From Methylococcaceae bacterium (GTDB taxonomy: Bacteria; Pseudomonadota; Gammaproteobacteria; Methylococcales; Methylococcaceae): a DNA stretch of 36,781 bases. Both the position numbers and the translations under genes were made by a program. The DNA is taken from positions 1 through 36,781 of the forward strand of contig SCQD01000096.1 of the NCBI GenBank assembly GCA_004299145.1, in the 5' to 3' direction. The first letter of the stretch is position 1; every line of letters begins with the position of its first letter. A model generated the notes under the pieces. It was not told the DNA's origin. It worked only from the letters and a program-made list of their open reading frames with translations, and made no database searches. Below are positions 26,475 to 35,505 of the stretch, piece by piece.

Positions 26475-27018
26475 GCGGTATTTCAGTTCTGCGCTTGGCT
26501 AGCGTGTGGATTTTAAGAATTTCCCGCACCGCCTGGCGGCTGGAATAGCGCCCGGTGTCGACGGTGCAGTCGGCGATTTCACGGTATAGGGGATCGCGCA
26601 TGGCCAGCAGTTTTTCCAGGCGCTCCCGCGGATTTTCCGTTTGCAGCAAGGGCCGGTGGCAGTCCTTCATAGTGCGTTCCAGTTGGCGTTCCACCGAGCA
26701 TCTCAAGTACACCACGAAGCCGCCGCCCGATAATACCTTGCGGTTTTCCGGCAGCAGTACCGAGCCGCCGCCGGTCGCCAGAATGATGGGGCTGCGCCGG
26801 GTCAAATCGCGGATCGCGTCGGCTTCGCGGCGGCGGAATCCTTCCTCGCCTTCGTATTCGAAAATCATGGGAATATCCACGCCCGTGCGCTGTTCGATTT
26901 CCCGGTCGCTGTCGAGAAACTCGATTTTCAGGCATTTGGCCAGCAAGCGCCCGATGGTGGTTTTCCCGGCGCCCATGGGGCCGATCAGGAAAATATTGCA
27001 AGTTTGTTTCAATGCCAC
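26446..27018 (-). CDS. aroK: Shikimate kinase
   Basis: Phosphorylates shikimate with ATP in the pathway to chorismate. It has 190 residues. Motifs are Walker [17 protein letters not shown], the DxD shikimate/Mg site [10 protein letters not shown], the second substrate loop [11 protein letters not shown] and the lid region [12 protein letters not shown]. The start is a GTG at 27018 giving (M)[12 protein letters not shown]; its ribosome site is weak. It begins 13 nt after pilQ stops and overlaps aroB. Placement between pilQ and aroB is the standard gammaproteobacterial arrangement. Confidence 0.96.
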   Translation of the reverse strand: MALKQTCNIFLIGPMGAGKTTIGRLLAKCLKIEFLDSDREIEQRTGVDIPMIFEYEGEEGFRRREADAIRDLTRRSPIILATGGGSVLLPENRKVLSGGGFVVYLRCSVERQLERTMKDCHRPLLQTENPRERLEKLLAMRDPLYREIADCTVDTGRYSSRQAVREILKIHTLAKRRTEIPHEDAQRRTG

Positions 27019-27031
27019 GGATCAACCGGAA

Positions 27032-29224
27032 TTAAGGATTGCGGGCGATTTCCTGACGCACGATTTTGGGGGTGACGAACACCAGTAATTCACGCTTGTT
27101 GTGCACCGCCGTACTGCGCGAGAACAAATGCCCCAGTCCCGGTATTTCGGAGAGAAACGGAATTTTGTCGATATCGTTGCGTTGTTCGTCCTCGTAGACC
27201 CCGCCCAACACCACCGTGTCGCCGTCGTTGATCTGAATGCTGGTCTGCAATTCTTTTTTATCGATGGAAGGGTTTTGATTGCCGTTGGCCGAGGTCAGCA
27301 CCTGGCCCACGGAATCTTTGGTCATGTGCAGATCGACGATGACGTTGTCATCCGGTGCGATGTGCGGCGTGACTTCCAGCATCAACAGCGCGTCCTTGTA
27401 AGTGACCGTGGTTGTGCCGCCGGCGGTGCCGCTTTGCTGCGATTGCACCGGAATCTGCGTGCCCTGCTTGATCACCGCTTTGGTGCCGTCCGAGGTCAGC
27501 AGGCGCGGATTGGACAGCAGTTCACTTTTGCCTTCCAGTTGTCCCGCCGATAACTCCAGGTCCAGCAGCGTGCCGCCGGCGCGCAGGATGGTGGCGCCCA
27601 AACGTCCCTGCGGAGTGGCCGCCGCCAGGTCTACCAGGGAGTTCATGAAGGTCAGCGAGCCGTCTTTGCTGACCGTGCCGGGGGTGGTATTGCTTGCCGT
27701 CGAACTGGACGCGCCCACCCGGTTGGCCGTCAGCTTTGCGCCCAGATTGCGGGTAAAGCGGTCGTCGGCGATGACGATGCGCGATTCGATCAAAACCTGG
27801 CGCACTGACACGTCCAGTTGGTTGATCAGTTGACGGACGCGCTCGATATTGGCGGTGGTGTCCTTCACCACCAGGGTGTTGGTGCGCGCATCCACCGTGA
27901 CGCTGCCGCGGGCGGAAAGCACCGACTGGCTGACGTCCACCACCGATTCCGACTCACTGGTGTTGACCGGGGTTGCCGCAGTGGACTGGTTTGTCGAGGC
28001 GGCGGCAGTGGGAGCGGAGGTGGAGCTGGCGCCGGTCAACACGGTTTTCATGTCTTCGGCTTTGGCGTATTTGACGGCGATCAGTTCCGTTTTCAGCGGT
28101 TCCAATTCTTCCACCCGGCGGTTGGCCGCCAAATCCTGCTGTTCCTGTTTTTGAATTTCTTCGGAGGGGCCGATGCGGACGACGTTGCCTTCCTGACGTT
28201 TGGCCAGACCTTTGGTTTTCAACACGATATCCAGCGCCTGATCCCAGGGCACGTCGTTGAGGCGCAGGGTGACGTTGCCCTGTACCGTATCGCTGGCCAC
28301 CATGTTCTGGTTGGTGAAGTCGGCCAGGATTTGCAGCACCTGGCGCACGGGAATGTCCTGGAAATTGAGCGACAAGCGTTCGCCGCTGTAGGCGGCTTCT
28401 TTTTTCTTGCGCTCTTCCAGCTCGGCTTTGGCCAGTGCGCGGAATTCGATGGTCAACAAGTTATCGGTTTGATAAGACGAATAGTCGTAATCCTCCCCGA
28501 TGGGCGTGACGGCGATTTTGGCGCGCCCGGTTTCGCCCTGGGTTTCTATGCTTCTGACCGGTGTGGCGAAATCGGTGACGTCGAGTTTTTTCTCCAGCTC
28601 GGGCGGCACGCCGGCACCGGGAATGTAAACGACGATTTTGCCGCCTTCGCGGCGCATGTCGGCGACGGTATTGGCGTCGGACAAGGCGATCAAAACCCGT
28701 CCTTCGCCCTTGTCGCCGCGCACGAAGTCGACGTTGCGCAGGCTTTGGCTGGGCAGGCTGCCGGCGGCGATACGCGGCAAAACCGGCGTTTTGCTGCCTG
28801 GGGAGGGCGTGGCGGCGGATTTGGCGGCGCTGCCGCTGCGCATGGTCAGGAATACGTGGTTGCCATCCGCCGCGACGTCGTAGCGAGCCTGCGACAGCAG
28901 ATTGACGACGACGCGGGTGCGGCCCTGGGTTTCCACCGCGATGAGGCTGCGCGCGACGCCGGTATCGATCGGCAGCGGTTTGCCGCCCAGGCCGTTGGCG
29001 ACATTGGCAAAGTCCAGGGCTATGCGCGCCGGGTTGTCGGTATGAAAAACCGCCGGCTTGGCGGCGGCACCGCTCAGCGTGAAATCCAGACGCAATTGAT
29101 CGCCCGACAACGTGGCGAAGTCCACGGCTTCCAGACGCAAAGCGTCGGCATGAGCGGCGGAAAGCGATAACAGCGCCAATCCGATCAGACCGGCAATATT
29201 CAAAAACAATTTACGCACCAACAT
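27032..29224 (-). CDS. pilQ: Type IV pilus outer-membrane secretin
   Basis: Forms the outer-membrane pore through which type IV pili extend and retract. It has 730 residues. A signal peptide covers 1-27 (ending SAAHA). Two AMIN-type domains that bind peptidoglycan follow (starting LRLEAVDFATLSGDQLRLDF and VDFVRGDKGEGRVLIALSD). Next come an STN-like domain (LSLNFQDIPVRQVLQILADF), secretin N domains and the C-terminal secretin core (VDLHMTKDSV, INDGDTVVLGGVYEDEQ, PGLGHLFSRS, ELLVFVTPKIV). A Ser/Thr/Ala-rich insert lies in the N domain, as in many PilQ. It is last in pilMNOPQ and 54 nt after pilP. Confidence 0.97.
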   Translation of the reverse strand: MLVRKLFLNIAGLIGLALLSLSAAHADALRLEAVDFATLSGDQLRLDFTLSGAAAKPAVFHTDNPARIALDFANVANGLGGKPLPIDTGVARSLIAVETQGRTRVVVNLLSQARYDVAADGNHVFLTMRSGSAAKSAATPSPGSKTPVLPRIAAGSLPSQSLRNVDFVRGDKGEGRVLIALSDANTVADMRREGGKIVVYIPGAGVPPELEKKLDVTDFATPVRSIETQGETGRAKIAVTPIGEDYDYSSYQTDNLLTIEFRALAKAELEERKKKEAAYSGERLSLNFQDIPVRQVLQILADFTNQNMVASDTVQGNVTLRLNDVPWDQALDIVLKTKGLAKRQEGNVVRIGPSEEIQKQEQQDLAANRRVEELEPLKTELIAVKYAKAEDMKTVLTGASSTSAPTAAASTNQSTAATPVNTSESESVVDVSQSVLSARGSVTVDARTNTLVVKDTTANIERVRQLINQLDVSVRQVLIESRIVIADDRFTRNLGAKLTANRVGASSSTASNTTPGTVSKDGSLTFMNSLVDLAAATPQGRLGATILRAGGTLLDLELSAGQLEGKSELLSNPRLLTSDGTKAVIKQGTQIPVQSQQSGTAGGTTTVTYKDALLMLEVTPHIAPDDNVIVDLHMTKDSVGQVLTSANGNQNPSIDKKELQTSIQINDGDTVVLGGVYEDEQRNDIDKIPFLSEIPGLGHLFSRSTAVHNKRELLVFVTPKIVRQEIARNP

Positions 29225-29278
29225 TATGGCTACTCCCGTGCGGCCCTTTTTTATTTATACGCCCAAGTTTGCATGTTA

Positions 29279-29803
29279 TCACTGTGCGAGTGAGACGGAA
29301 GCGGCCCTTTCGCGCCAGCCGGTGCCTTCCTGAATGATTTCGACCAAATCGATGCGATCCGCCGATACGCTGACGACTTTGCCGTAATTCTTGCCCAGGT
29401 AATTGCCGGGACGCACGCGGTGTATGGTTTTATCCGGCGCTTTCAGCAATCCCCACAGCACGCCGCGTTGCGAGAGCGTGCCCACCATGCGCAGGCTGTC
29501 CAGCGCATACGCCTCCAGTTCCTCTTTGGGGCGGTTGACGTCAGGACGTATGCCGCTTTCGCCGGTCATTTCCTGACGCTCCTCGCGCTCCACCACGCCG
29601 AACGGGTCGCGAAAGTCCTCGGCATTGAACACAAACGGCGTTGCCGGCTTGATTTCCGGCAAAGGCGCCACCGTGCCTTTCTGGCTGTTTTTTGCATGGG
29701 TGACGTAGGCTTTCAGGTCGCTCAAGTCGGATGGTCCGCAACCGGCCAGCAGCCCGCCCGTCATGCCCAGAATCGCACATTGCCTCAGTAAACGCCGGAT
29801 CAT
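29279..29803 (-). CDS. pilP: Type IV pilus assembly lipoprotein PilP
   Basis: Inner-membrane lipoprotein that links the PilN/PilO dimer to the PilQ secretin. It has 174 residues. The lipobox is GLLAGC, with the lipidated Cys at 22 after a short hydrophobic signal. The folded domain starts near FVFNAEDFRDPFGV and contains YALDSLRMVGTL, WGLLKAPDKTIHRVRPGNYL and GKNYGKVVSVS, all typical of PilP. The gap to pilO is 2 nt and to pilQ 54 nt. Confidence 0.96.
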   Translation of the reverse strand: MIRRLLRQCAILGMTGGLLAGCGPSDLSDLKAYVTHAKNSQKGTVAPLPEIKPATPFVFNAEDFRDPFGVVEREERQEMTGESGIRPDVNRPKEELEAYALDSLRMVGTLSQRGVLWGLLKAPDKTIHRVRPGNYLGKNYGKVVSVSADRIDLVEIIQEGTGWRERAASVSLAQ

Positions 29804-29805
29804 GA

Positions 29806-30531
29806 CTACTTTCCTTTGGCCGGCGCCGGTGCCGGCGGTTTGGCCGGCGGCTTGGCGCCGGGCGCCGGGCGGCCGCCGGCACCGGGTTTTTTGGGGGTGG
29901 CGGCGCTTTCTTCGCCTTCGTCCATATAACGATAGGTTTTTACCTGGGTTTCCATGATCAGGGTGGCGTCGCCGCCGGGGCGTTTTTCCGCAGGGGCGGC
30001 TTTGGCGCTGCTGGTGGGGCGCTTGATGTGTACGTTGTGTATCGTGACGATGCGCGGCAGCGCCGCCAAGCCACTGACAAACGTGCCGAATTTGGCGTAA
30101 GTGCCGATGACGCGCACGTCGATGGGCAGTTCCGCATAAAAGTCTTTTTTGGCTTCGGCCAGCGGCTTGAACAACTCGAACTCCAGCCCGCTGGCCAGCC
30201 CCGTCTGCGAAACGTCGACCAGCAGTTCCGCCACTTGGGTTTTATCCGGCAACTGGCGCAGCATGTCGCCAAAGATTTTTTCCATCTCCTGCAATTGTTT
30301 TTTGTACTCTTCCAGGCTGGCGGCTTTTTTCAGTCCGGTTTCGAAGTTGGTGCGCAATTCGGTTTCTTTGCGCTGGGCCTTGTCCAGTTCATCCAGCTGG
30401 CCTTTGGTGTCGACGTAAAACCAGGCGCCGGCCACCAGCAGGCTGACGACGAGGATGACCATGCCTTTGACCGGCCAGGGCCAACGCCCGACGTAGTTGA
30501 TGTCCCAGACGATTTCCGAAAAATTCATCAT
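29806..30531 (-). CDS. pilO: Type IV pilus alignment protein PilO
   Basis: Bitopic inner-membrane protein that dimerises with PilN. It has 241 residues. It shows a cytoplasmic N-terminus (DINYVGRWPWPVK), one helix (about 23-39, MVILVVSLLVAGAWFYV), a coiled coil (about 45-95) and a ferredoxin-like periplasmic core (VDVSQTGLASGLEFELFKP, YAELPIDVRVIGTYAKFGTF). The C-terminal 40 residues are unusually rich in Pro, Ala, Gly and Lys, a low-complexity tail longer than in most PilO. It lies 3 nt from pilN and 2 nt from pilP. Confidence 0.95.
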   Translation of the reverse strand: MMNFSEIVWDINYVGRWPWPVKGMVILVVSLLVAGAWFYVDTKGQLDELDKAQRKETELRTNFETGLKKAASLEEYKKQLQEMEKIFGDMLRQLPDKTQVAELLVDVSQTGLASGLEFELFKPLAEAKKDFYAELPIDVRVIGTYAKFGTFVSGLAALPRIVTIHNVHIKRPTSSAKAAPAEKRPGGDATLIMETQVKTYRYMDEGEESAATPKKPGAGGRPAPGAKPPAKPPAPAPAKGK

Positions 30532-30534
30532 CGC

Positions 30535-31101
30535 TTACTCCTTGGCCACGCCCGTGGAATTGGCGCGCTGCTGTACTTTCAGCTCGAATTTGCTGGGGCG
30601 TTCGCCGCTGTTGTCGCTTTTGGTTTCGATCACGCTCAGCACGGATTTTTCCAGCCAAGGGGAAAGATCGAGGTTGCGCATATAAGCCGACACGCGCGCG
30701 TTGGATTGAGCGACGCCTTTGATGGCCAGGTTGCGGCCATCCTGGGTGATTTCATCCAGCTTGATGCCGTCCGGCACGGTTTTGGCCAATTCGTCGAACA
30801 AGTGCACGCTGCCGGGCCGGCTGCCCTGCAACTGCTGGATGACTTCCATTTTTGCCACCAGACGATTCTTTTTGGCTTCCAGGTCTTTGATTTCGGCGAT
30901 TTGCTTGTTCAGCGCGGAAATTTCCTGGTCCAGGAATTTATTGCGCTGATTTTGGTAACCGATGCTTCCGCTCATGTGCATGTGCACAAATACCATGGCG
31001 ATGCAGACCAGTATCACGCCGGCGCCTATGGCGGCAAAAAACTCCTGCTGCTGCTTTTTGCGCAGCTCCGCCCGCCAGGGCAACAGATTGATGCGCGCCA
31101 T
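30535..31101 (-). CDS. pilN: Type IV pilus assembly protein PilN
   Basis: Inner-membrane partner of PilM and PilO. From the ATG at 31101 it has 188 residues and the family N-terminus MARINLLPWRAELRKKQQQ, whose INLLPWR motif binds PilM. The helix at about 22-41 is followed by a coiled coil (about 48-75) and a periplasmic ferredoxin-like domain (FDELAKTVPDGIKLDEIT, VSAYMRNLDLSPWL). The start overlaps the pilM stop by 1 nt (TGATG), indicating translational coupling. A longer upstream frame would run into pilM and was rejected. Confidence 0.96.
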   Translation of the reverse strand: MARINLLPWRAELRKKQQQEFFAAIGAGVILVCIAMVFVHMHMSGSIGYQNQRNKFLDQEISALNKQIAEIKDLEAKKNRLVAKMEVIQQLQGSRPGSVHLFDELAKTVPDGIKLDEITQDGRNLAIKGVAQSNARVSAYMRNLDLSPWLEKSVLSVIETKSDNSGERPSKFELKVQQRANSTGVAKE

Positions 31102-32162
31102 CAGTTGAAACTCCTCAAGGCCAGCCCGCACGCGACCATCATCGATGGCGCTTCCTTGCTCAGATTTTGTGGCTTGACGCGATTGGACAAGGACATATCG
31201 ATAAAGGGATTGGCAATCACAGTGGCGATGCCCAATTGTTCCATCACCACCCGGTCGATGCCGGCGATGGATGCACAGCCGCCGGCCAGCACGATGCAGT
31301 CCACGCTGTGTTGCGCGGTGGCGGATACGTAAAACTGGAGCGAGCGCGACACTTGCTGCGCCATGGCCTGCCGAAACGGTTCCAGCACGTCGCCGGCGTA
31401 GTTGTCCGGCAGCCCGCCTTGTTTTTTGGCCAGGCTCGCTTCTTCATAGGATAAGCCGTAACGGCGCTGAATTTCTTCGGTCAGCTGTTTGCCGCCGAAA
31501 CCTTGCTCACGGGCATAGACCGTTTCCCCGTTCTGCACCACGTTGAACGACATGACCGTGGCGCCCACGTCGACCAAGGCGACGACCTTGTCCAGGCCGC
31601 GTTCCGGCAGTTGCTGGGTGATCAGAGAGTAGGCGTTTTCCAGCGCATAAGATTCTATGTCGACGATGACCACTTTAAGGCCCGCCGATTCGACGGTGGC
31701 GACCCGGTCTTCGACGTGTTCCTTGCGCGCGGCGGCCAGCAACACGTCGACCATTTGCGGATTTTTGGCGCTGGGTCCCAGTACTTGAAAGTCCAGGCTG
31801 ACTTCTTCCAGGGAATAGGGGATGTACTGATCGGCTTCGAGTTGAATCTGCTGCTCCAGTTCGTCTTCGTGCAGCGAACTGGGCATGGCGATGACCTTGG
31901 TGATGACCGAAGCACCGGCGACAGCCACCGCCGCGTGCTTGAGCTTGCTGCCGGATTGTTGCAGGGCATTTTCCACGGCGGTGCCGACGACTTCCACGTT
32001 GGCGATGTTCTTGTCGACCACCGCATTGGCCGGTAGCGGCACCACCGCATAACTCTCCAGGCGGTAGCGCTCTCCGGCCTTGCTGAGTTCAACCAGCTTG
32101 ACCGCCGCTGAACTGATGTCTATGCCCAACAGGGCGGGTTGTTTGCGTGAGAAAATGAACAT
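31101..32162 (-). CDS. pilM: Type IV pilus actin-like ATPase PilM
   Basis: Cytoplasmic actin-fold protein that binds the PilN N-terminus and begins the inner-membrane alignment complex. It has 353 residues. Motifs are LLGIDISSAAVKLVELS (phosphate 1), VVALVDVGATVMSFNVV (phosphate 2), DCIVLAGGCASIAGID (adenosine) and the family LEADQYIPYSLEEVSLDF. It is first in pilMNOPQ-aroK-aroB-damX, and divergent from ponA across about 257 nt, the standard arrangement in gammaproteobacteria. Confidence 0.97.
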   Translation of the reverse strand: MFIFSRKQPALLGIDISSAAVKLVELSKAGERYRLESYAVVPLPANAVVDKNIANVEVVGTAVENALQQSGSKLKHAAVAVAGASVITKVIAMPSSLHEDELEQQIQLEADQYIPYSLEEVSLDFQVLGPSAKNPQMVDVLLAAARKEHVEDRVATVESAGLKVVIVDIESYALENAYSLITQQLPERGLDKVVALVDVGATVMSFNVVQNGETVYAREQGFGGKQLTEEIQRRYGLSYEEASLAKKQGGLPDNYAGDVLEPFRQAMAQQVSRSLQFYVSATAQHSVDCIVLAGGCASIAGIDRVVMEQLGIATVIANPFIDMSLSNRVKPQNLSKEAPSMMVACGLALRSFN

Positions 32163-32419
32163 CCAGCGAGTTCCTGCCGCATATGTCGCGGGTTTCTTAA
32201 ATAATTGCAGTATTAGGGCTTAAGCCCCGAGTTCCTTGCCACCGGGAATAGCGCTGCTTGCAACATCCAGCGAGTTCGGGCCGATCGACGGCACAAGCCT
32301 GTAGTATAGTATCAGTCACTCAAGTTTGTGTAACACTTTAACAGTACCGTATAAGCTTTTGATCTTCCACCTTCCTTCGTTGAGTTTCGGCGGGGCTGCT
32401 TCAGCTATAAAGCGCAGCC
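32163..32419. promoter_or_regulatory. Divergent promoter region of pilM and ponA
   Basis: For ponA a possible sigma-70 promoter is TTGTGT (32326-32331), then 18 nt, then TATAAG (32350-32355), about 65 nt before the GTG. On the other strand TATACT near 32302-32309 could be the pilM -10. GGGCTTAAGCCC around 32217-32228 is a perfect palindrome. The 16-nt AACATCCAGCGAGTTC occurs twice, at 32158-32173 (over the pilM start) and 32262-32277. All assignments are by eye. Confidence 0.45.
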
Positions 32420-34906
32420 GTGACCGCTAAAACGCCCCAATCCAGCCGTAAGCCCCGCGTCACTTCGTGGCTGCTGCGTGGCCTGCTGGGCGTCCTGATT
32501 CTGTCGCTCAACGGCGCCATTGCGCTGTTGCTGGTCGTGCTGGGTTTGTATTTACACATTGAACCCCAATTGCCCGCCATCGACGCGCTGCGCGAAACCA
32601 AGCTGCAAGTTCCTCTCAGCGTCTACAGCCGCAACGGCGAGCTGATCGCCCAATTCGGTGAAAAAAAACGCACGCCGGTTACTTTTGAAGAAACGCCGGA
32701 AAAATTGGTGCAAGCCATTTTATCCGCTGAAGACGACCGTTTTTTCGACCATCCCGGCGTGGATTACCAGGGGTTGTTGCGGGCGGCTTTCAAATTCCTG
32801 CGTACCGGAGAAAAGCGCCAGGGCGGCAGCACCATCACCATGCAGGTGGCGCGCAATTTTTTCTTGAGCAGTGAAAAAACGTTTCTGCGCAAGTTCAAGG
32901 AAATTTTTCTGGCGCTCAAAATCGAGCGGGAGCTGGGCAAGAAAGAAATCCTGGAACTGTATCTGAACAAAATTTACCTGGGGCATCACGCCTATGGGGT
33001 CGGCGCCGCCGCGCAGCTGTATTTCGGCAAGCCTTTGCCGGAGCTGAATATCGCCCAGTTTGCCATGCTGGCCGGTCTGCCCAAGGCGCCTTCTTCCTAC
33101 AATCCTTTTACCGCCCCGGACAAAGCGCTGGCGCGGCGCAACTTTGTGCTGCAACGCATGCACAAGCTGAACTTTATCAGCGCCGCCGAGTTGCAGGCCG
33201 CCATGGCGGAACCCATCAAAGTGCAGGCTTCCTCCAATGCCATCGTATTGAACGCGCCTTATATGGCGGAGATGGTGCGCAACCAGATGGTGGAAGTCTA
33301 TGGCGAAGACGCCTATATCAACGGCTACAAAGTATTCACCACTCTGGACAGCCGCTTGCAGGATGTCGCGGAAAAGTCGTTGCGGCGGGCTTTGCACGAG
33401 TATGACGAGCGTCACGGTTACCGTGGCCCGCAAGAGCACTTGGCGTTGCCCCTTTATCCCAGCCCTCACCCCAAGGGAGAGCGAAGCGAGGGTTCGGGGG
33501 AACAGGGTCGCCGCGGCTTTGATAGCATGGAAGAAAAGCTGAAAACCCTGGAAAAAGTCGGCGACACCTTGCCTGCCGTGGTCGTGGCCGTCGCCGATAA
33601 ATCGGCGCAGGTCCGTCTGGTCAATGCGGTTACGGTGGATATTCCCTGGGAAGGATTGAACTGGGCGCGCCGGCAATTGGCGGAAGACCGCTTGGGGGCG
33701 GCACCGCGTACCGCCAAGGACGTATTGCAGGTCGGCGACGTGGTGCGGATTCGCGCGCTGGACGAACACGCTTATACCTTAACCCAGCTCCCCGAAGTGG
33801 CGGGCGCGCTGGTGGCGCTGAATCCCGACGACGGCGCCATCCTGGCGTTGGAAGGCGGCTTCGATTTTTTCCGCAGCAAATACAACCGCGCCGTGCAGGC
33901 GCATCGCCAGCCGGGTTCCGGTTTCAAGCCCATCCTTTACTCCATGGCTTTGGAGCAGGGCTATACCCTGGCCAGCCTGCTCAACGACTCGCCTTTTGTT
34001 TATACCGACCCCTGGCAGAACAAAGAGTGGCGTCCCCACAATTACAACGGCAGGTTTGTCGGTGAAATACGCTTGCGCGAAGCCTTGATCCATTCCATCA
34101 ACCTGCCGGCGGTGCGCTTGCTCAATGACATCGGCGTCGACAAAGCCATCGAAGCCGCCAACCGCTTTGGCCTGCCCAAAGAGCAGCTGCCGCAGGGTTT
34201 GAGTCTGGCGCTGGGGTCAGGCAGCGCCACGCCTTTGCAAATGGCGCGCGTCTATGCCGTATTTGCCAACGGCGGGTACTTGATCAAGCCTTATTTCATC
34301 CAGCGCGTGGAAACCCAGGAAGGCGAACGCCTGTCTTCAGTGACGCCGCTGCAAGCCTGCCGCAATTGCAGCGCCGATGCCGTTCCAACCGGCGATAACG
34401 CCGCGCCGCGCGTTTTGTCGCCGCAAATTCACTACCTGATGAATTCGCTGCTGCAAGACGTGGTGCGCCGTGGCACGGCCCGCAAGGCGCTGGAGCTGAA
34501 GCGCAACGACATCGCCGGCAAAACCGGCACCACCAACGAGCAAAAAGATGCCTGGTTCAACGGCTATACGCCGGGGCTGGTCACCGTGACCTGGATGGGG
34601 TTCGATGCGTCCTTGCCATTGGGGCACGGCGAAACCGGCGGCCACGCTGCGCTGCCCATGTGGATAGATTTCATGAAGGAAGCCCTGGCCGGGCAGCCGG
34701 AGCAATCGTTTCCCCAGCCGGAGGGCATCGTCAGCGTCAAAATCAACCCGGATACCGGGCTGCTGGCCGGACCGGAAGATGCCGACGTCATCACCGAACT
34801 GTTCCAGGACAATGCTTTGCCGCCCATGCAAGCCACCGACCAGCCGGAAGAGGGCGACGGCGAACCGGCAGCACCGACTGATTCGGGGATGGAAACGCTG
34901 TTTTAA
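32420..34906 (+). CDS. mrcA: Penicillin-binding protein 1A (bifunctional class A PBP)
   Basis: Inner-membrane peptidoglycan synthase of 828 residues. A cytoplasmic stub and one helix (about 20-45) precede the GT51 glycosyltransferase: SAEDDRFFDHPGVDY with catalytic Glu and QGGSTITMQVARNFFLS. An OB-like region follows, then the transpeptidase with SxxK in PGSGFKPILYS, a HSIN motif and KTGTTNEQKDAWFNGYTP. The start is GTG at 32420; no ATG or good ribosome site is nearby. Residues about 348-368 (SPHPKGERSEGSGEQGRRGF) are not family sequence but a translated intergenic repeat, placed in the linker after DERHGYRGPQ. The next gene overlaps the stop by 1 nt. Also called ponA. Confidence 0.97.
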   Translation: MTAKTPQSSRKPRVTSWLLRGLLGVLILSLNGAIALLLVVLGLYLHIEPQLPAIDALRETKLQVPLSVYSRNGELIAQFGEKKRTPVTFEETPEKLVQAILSAEDDRFFDHPGVDYQGLLRAAFKFLRTGEKRQGGSTITMQVARNFFLSSEKTFLRKFKEIFLALKIERELGKKEILELYLNKIYLGHHAYGVGAAAQLYFGKPLPELNIAQFAMLAGLPKAPSSYNPFTAPDKALARRNFVLQRMHKLNFISAAELQAAMAEPIKVQASSNAIVLNAPYMAEMVRNQMVEVYGEDAYINGYKVFTTLDSRLQDVAEKSLRRALHEYDERHGYRGPQEHLALPLYPSPHPKGERSEGSGEQGRRGFDSMEEKLKTLEKVGDTLPAVVVAVADKSAQVRLVNAVTVDIPWEGLNWARRQLAEDRLGAAPRTAKDVLQVGDVVRIRALDEHAYTLTQLPEVAGALVALNPDDGAILALEGGFDFFRSKYNRAVQAHRQPGSGFKPILYSMALEQGYTLASLLNDSPFVYTDPWQNKEWRPHNYNGRFVGEIRLREALIHSINLPAVRLLNDIGVDKAIEAANRFGLPKEQLPQGLSLALGSGSATPLQMARVYAVFANGGYLIKPYFIQRVETQEGERLSSVTPLQACRNCSADAVPTGDNAAPRVLSPQIHYLMNSLLQDVVRRGTARKALELKRNDIAGKTGTTNEQKDAWFNGYTPGLVTVTWMGFDASLPLGHGETGGHAALPMWIDFMKEALAGQPEQSFPQPEGIVSVKINPDTGLLAGPEDADVITELFQDNALPPMQATDQPEEGDGEPAAPTDSGMETLF
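33463..33514 (+). repeat. Intergenic-type repeat in frame inside mrcA
   Basis: Blocks CCCTCACCCC, AAGGGAGAG and GAACAGGGTCGCCGC appear in the same order as in the intergenic repeat at 14070-14118. They are read in frame as about 20 extra residues in the linker ahead of the transpeptidase domain. Confidence 0.75.
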
Positions 34907-35496
34907 TGAATCTTCGGCGGCAAGAGCAAGCGCGTCTGCGGCTGGCCCAGGAAGCCGCGCGTCTGATGGTGGACGAGAGCATCGACGATTACCGCTGGGC
35001 CAGGGAAAAAGCCGCTCAGCGCCTGGGCGTTCACGATAAGCGCTGCTTGCCGCGCAACGAAGAAATCGATCTGGCCGCGGCGGAATACGCGCGCTTGTTT
35101 GCGGCGGACGAGCACCAGGAACGCTTGGCGCGGCTACGCAAAATCGCCCTGGAAGCCATGGAGTTTTTGCAGGCATTTCATCCTTGCCTGATCGGCGGGG
35201 CAGCCAGCGGCACAGTGGGGGAACACACGCCCATACTGCTGGAGTTATATGCGGACACCCCTGAACTGGTGCTCAAGCGCCTGCGGGAGGCGGGAATTCC
35301 GTTTACCGAAGGGGATTTTCAGGTTTACGGCAAAACGCCCGCCGCCACGCGCACCTGTCCGAAAATCACCTTTCTGGTCAACGAAGTGCCGGTGGAATTG
35401 CTGGTTTTTCCGTCTGCCGCCAGAGCGCACCCCACCGGCGGCAGGGAGTTGCCGCGCTTGTCATTGAAGCAATTGCGGCGGCTGTTGGCGCAATAG
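34906..35496 (+). CDS. Conserved protein with possible nucleotidyltransferase fold
   Basis: A 196-residue soluble protein I cannot name. The N-terminal 110 residues are predicted helical and rich in Arg, Glu and Ala. Next comes FHPCLIGGAASGTVGEHTPI followed by LLELYADTPELVLKRL. This recalls a minimal nucleotidyltransferase loop (hG[GA]xxxG followed by an acidic strand), though the usual DxD pair is not clear. GKTPAATRTCPKITFLV and VPVELLVFP follow as likely strands. Its ATG overlaps the mrcA stop by 1 nt (TAATG), so its translation is coupled to that of PBP1A. It ends 9 nt from the convergent mtnC stop. The fold assignment is tentative. Confidence 0.6.
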   Translation: MNLRRQEQARLRLAQEAARLMVDESIDDYRWAREKAAQRLGVHDKRCLPRNEEIDLAAAEYARLFAADEHQERLARLRKIALEAMEFLQAFHPCLIGGAASGTVGEHTPILLELYADTPELVLKRLREAGIPFTEGDFQVYGKTPAATRTCPKITFLVNEVPVELLVFPSAARAHPTGGRELPRLSLKQLRRLLAQ

Positions 35497-35505
35497 CGCT
35501 GCCGT

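Noticed and set aside
27818-29170. A 450-codon open frame on the plus strand opposite pilQ
   Set aside because: Antisense shadow of a clear secretin gene; Gly/Phe/His-rich low-quality translation with no domain.
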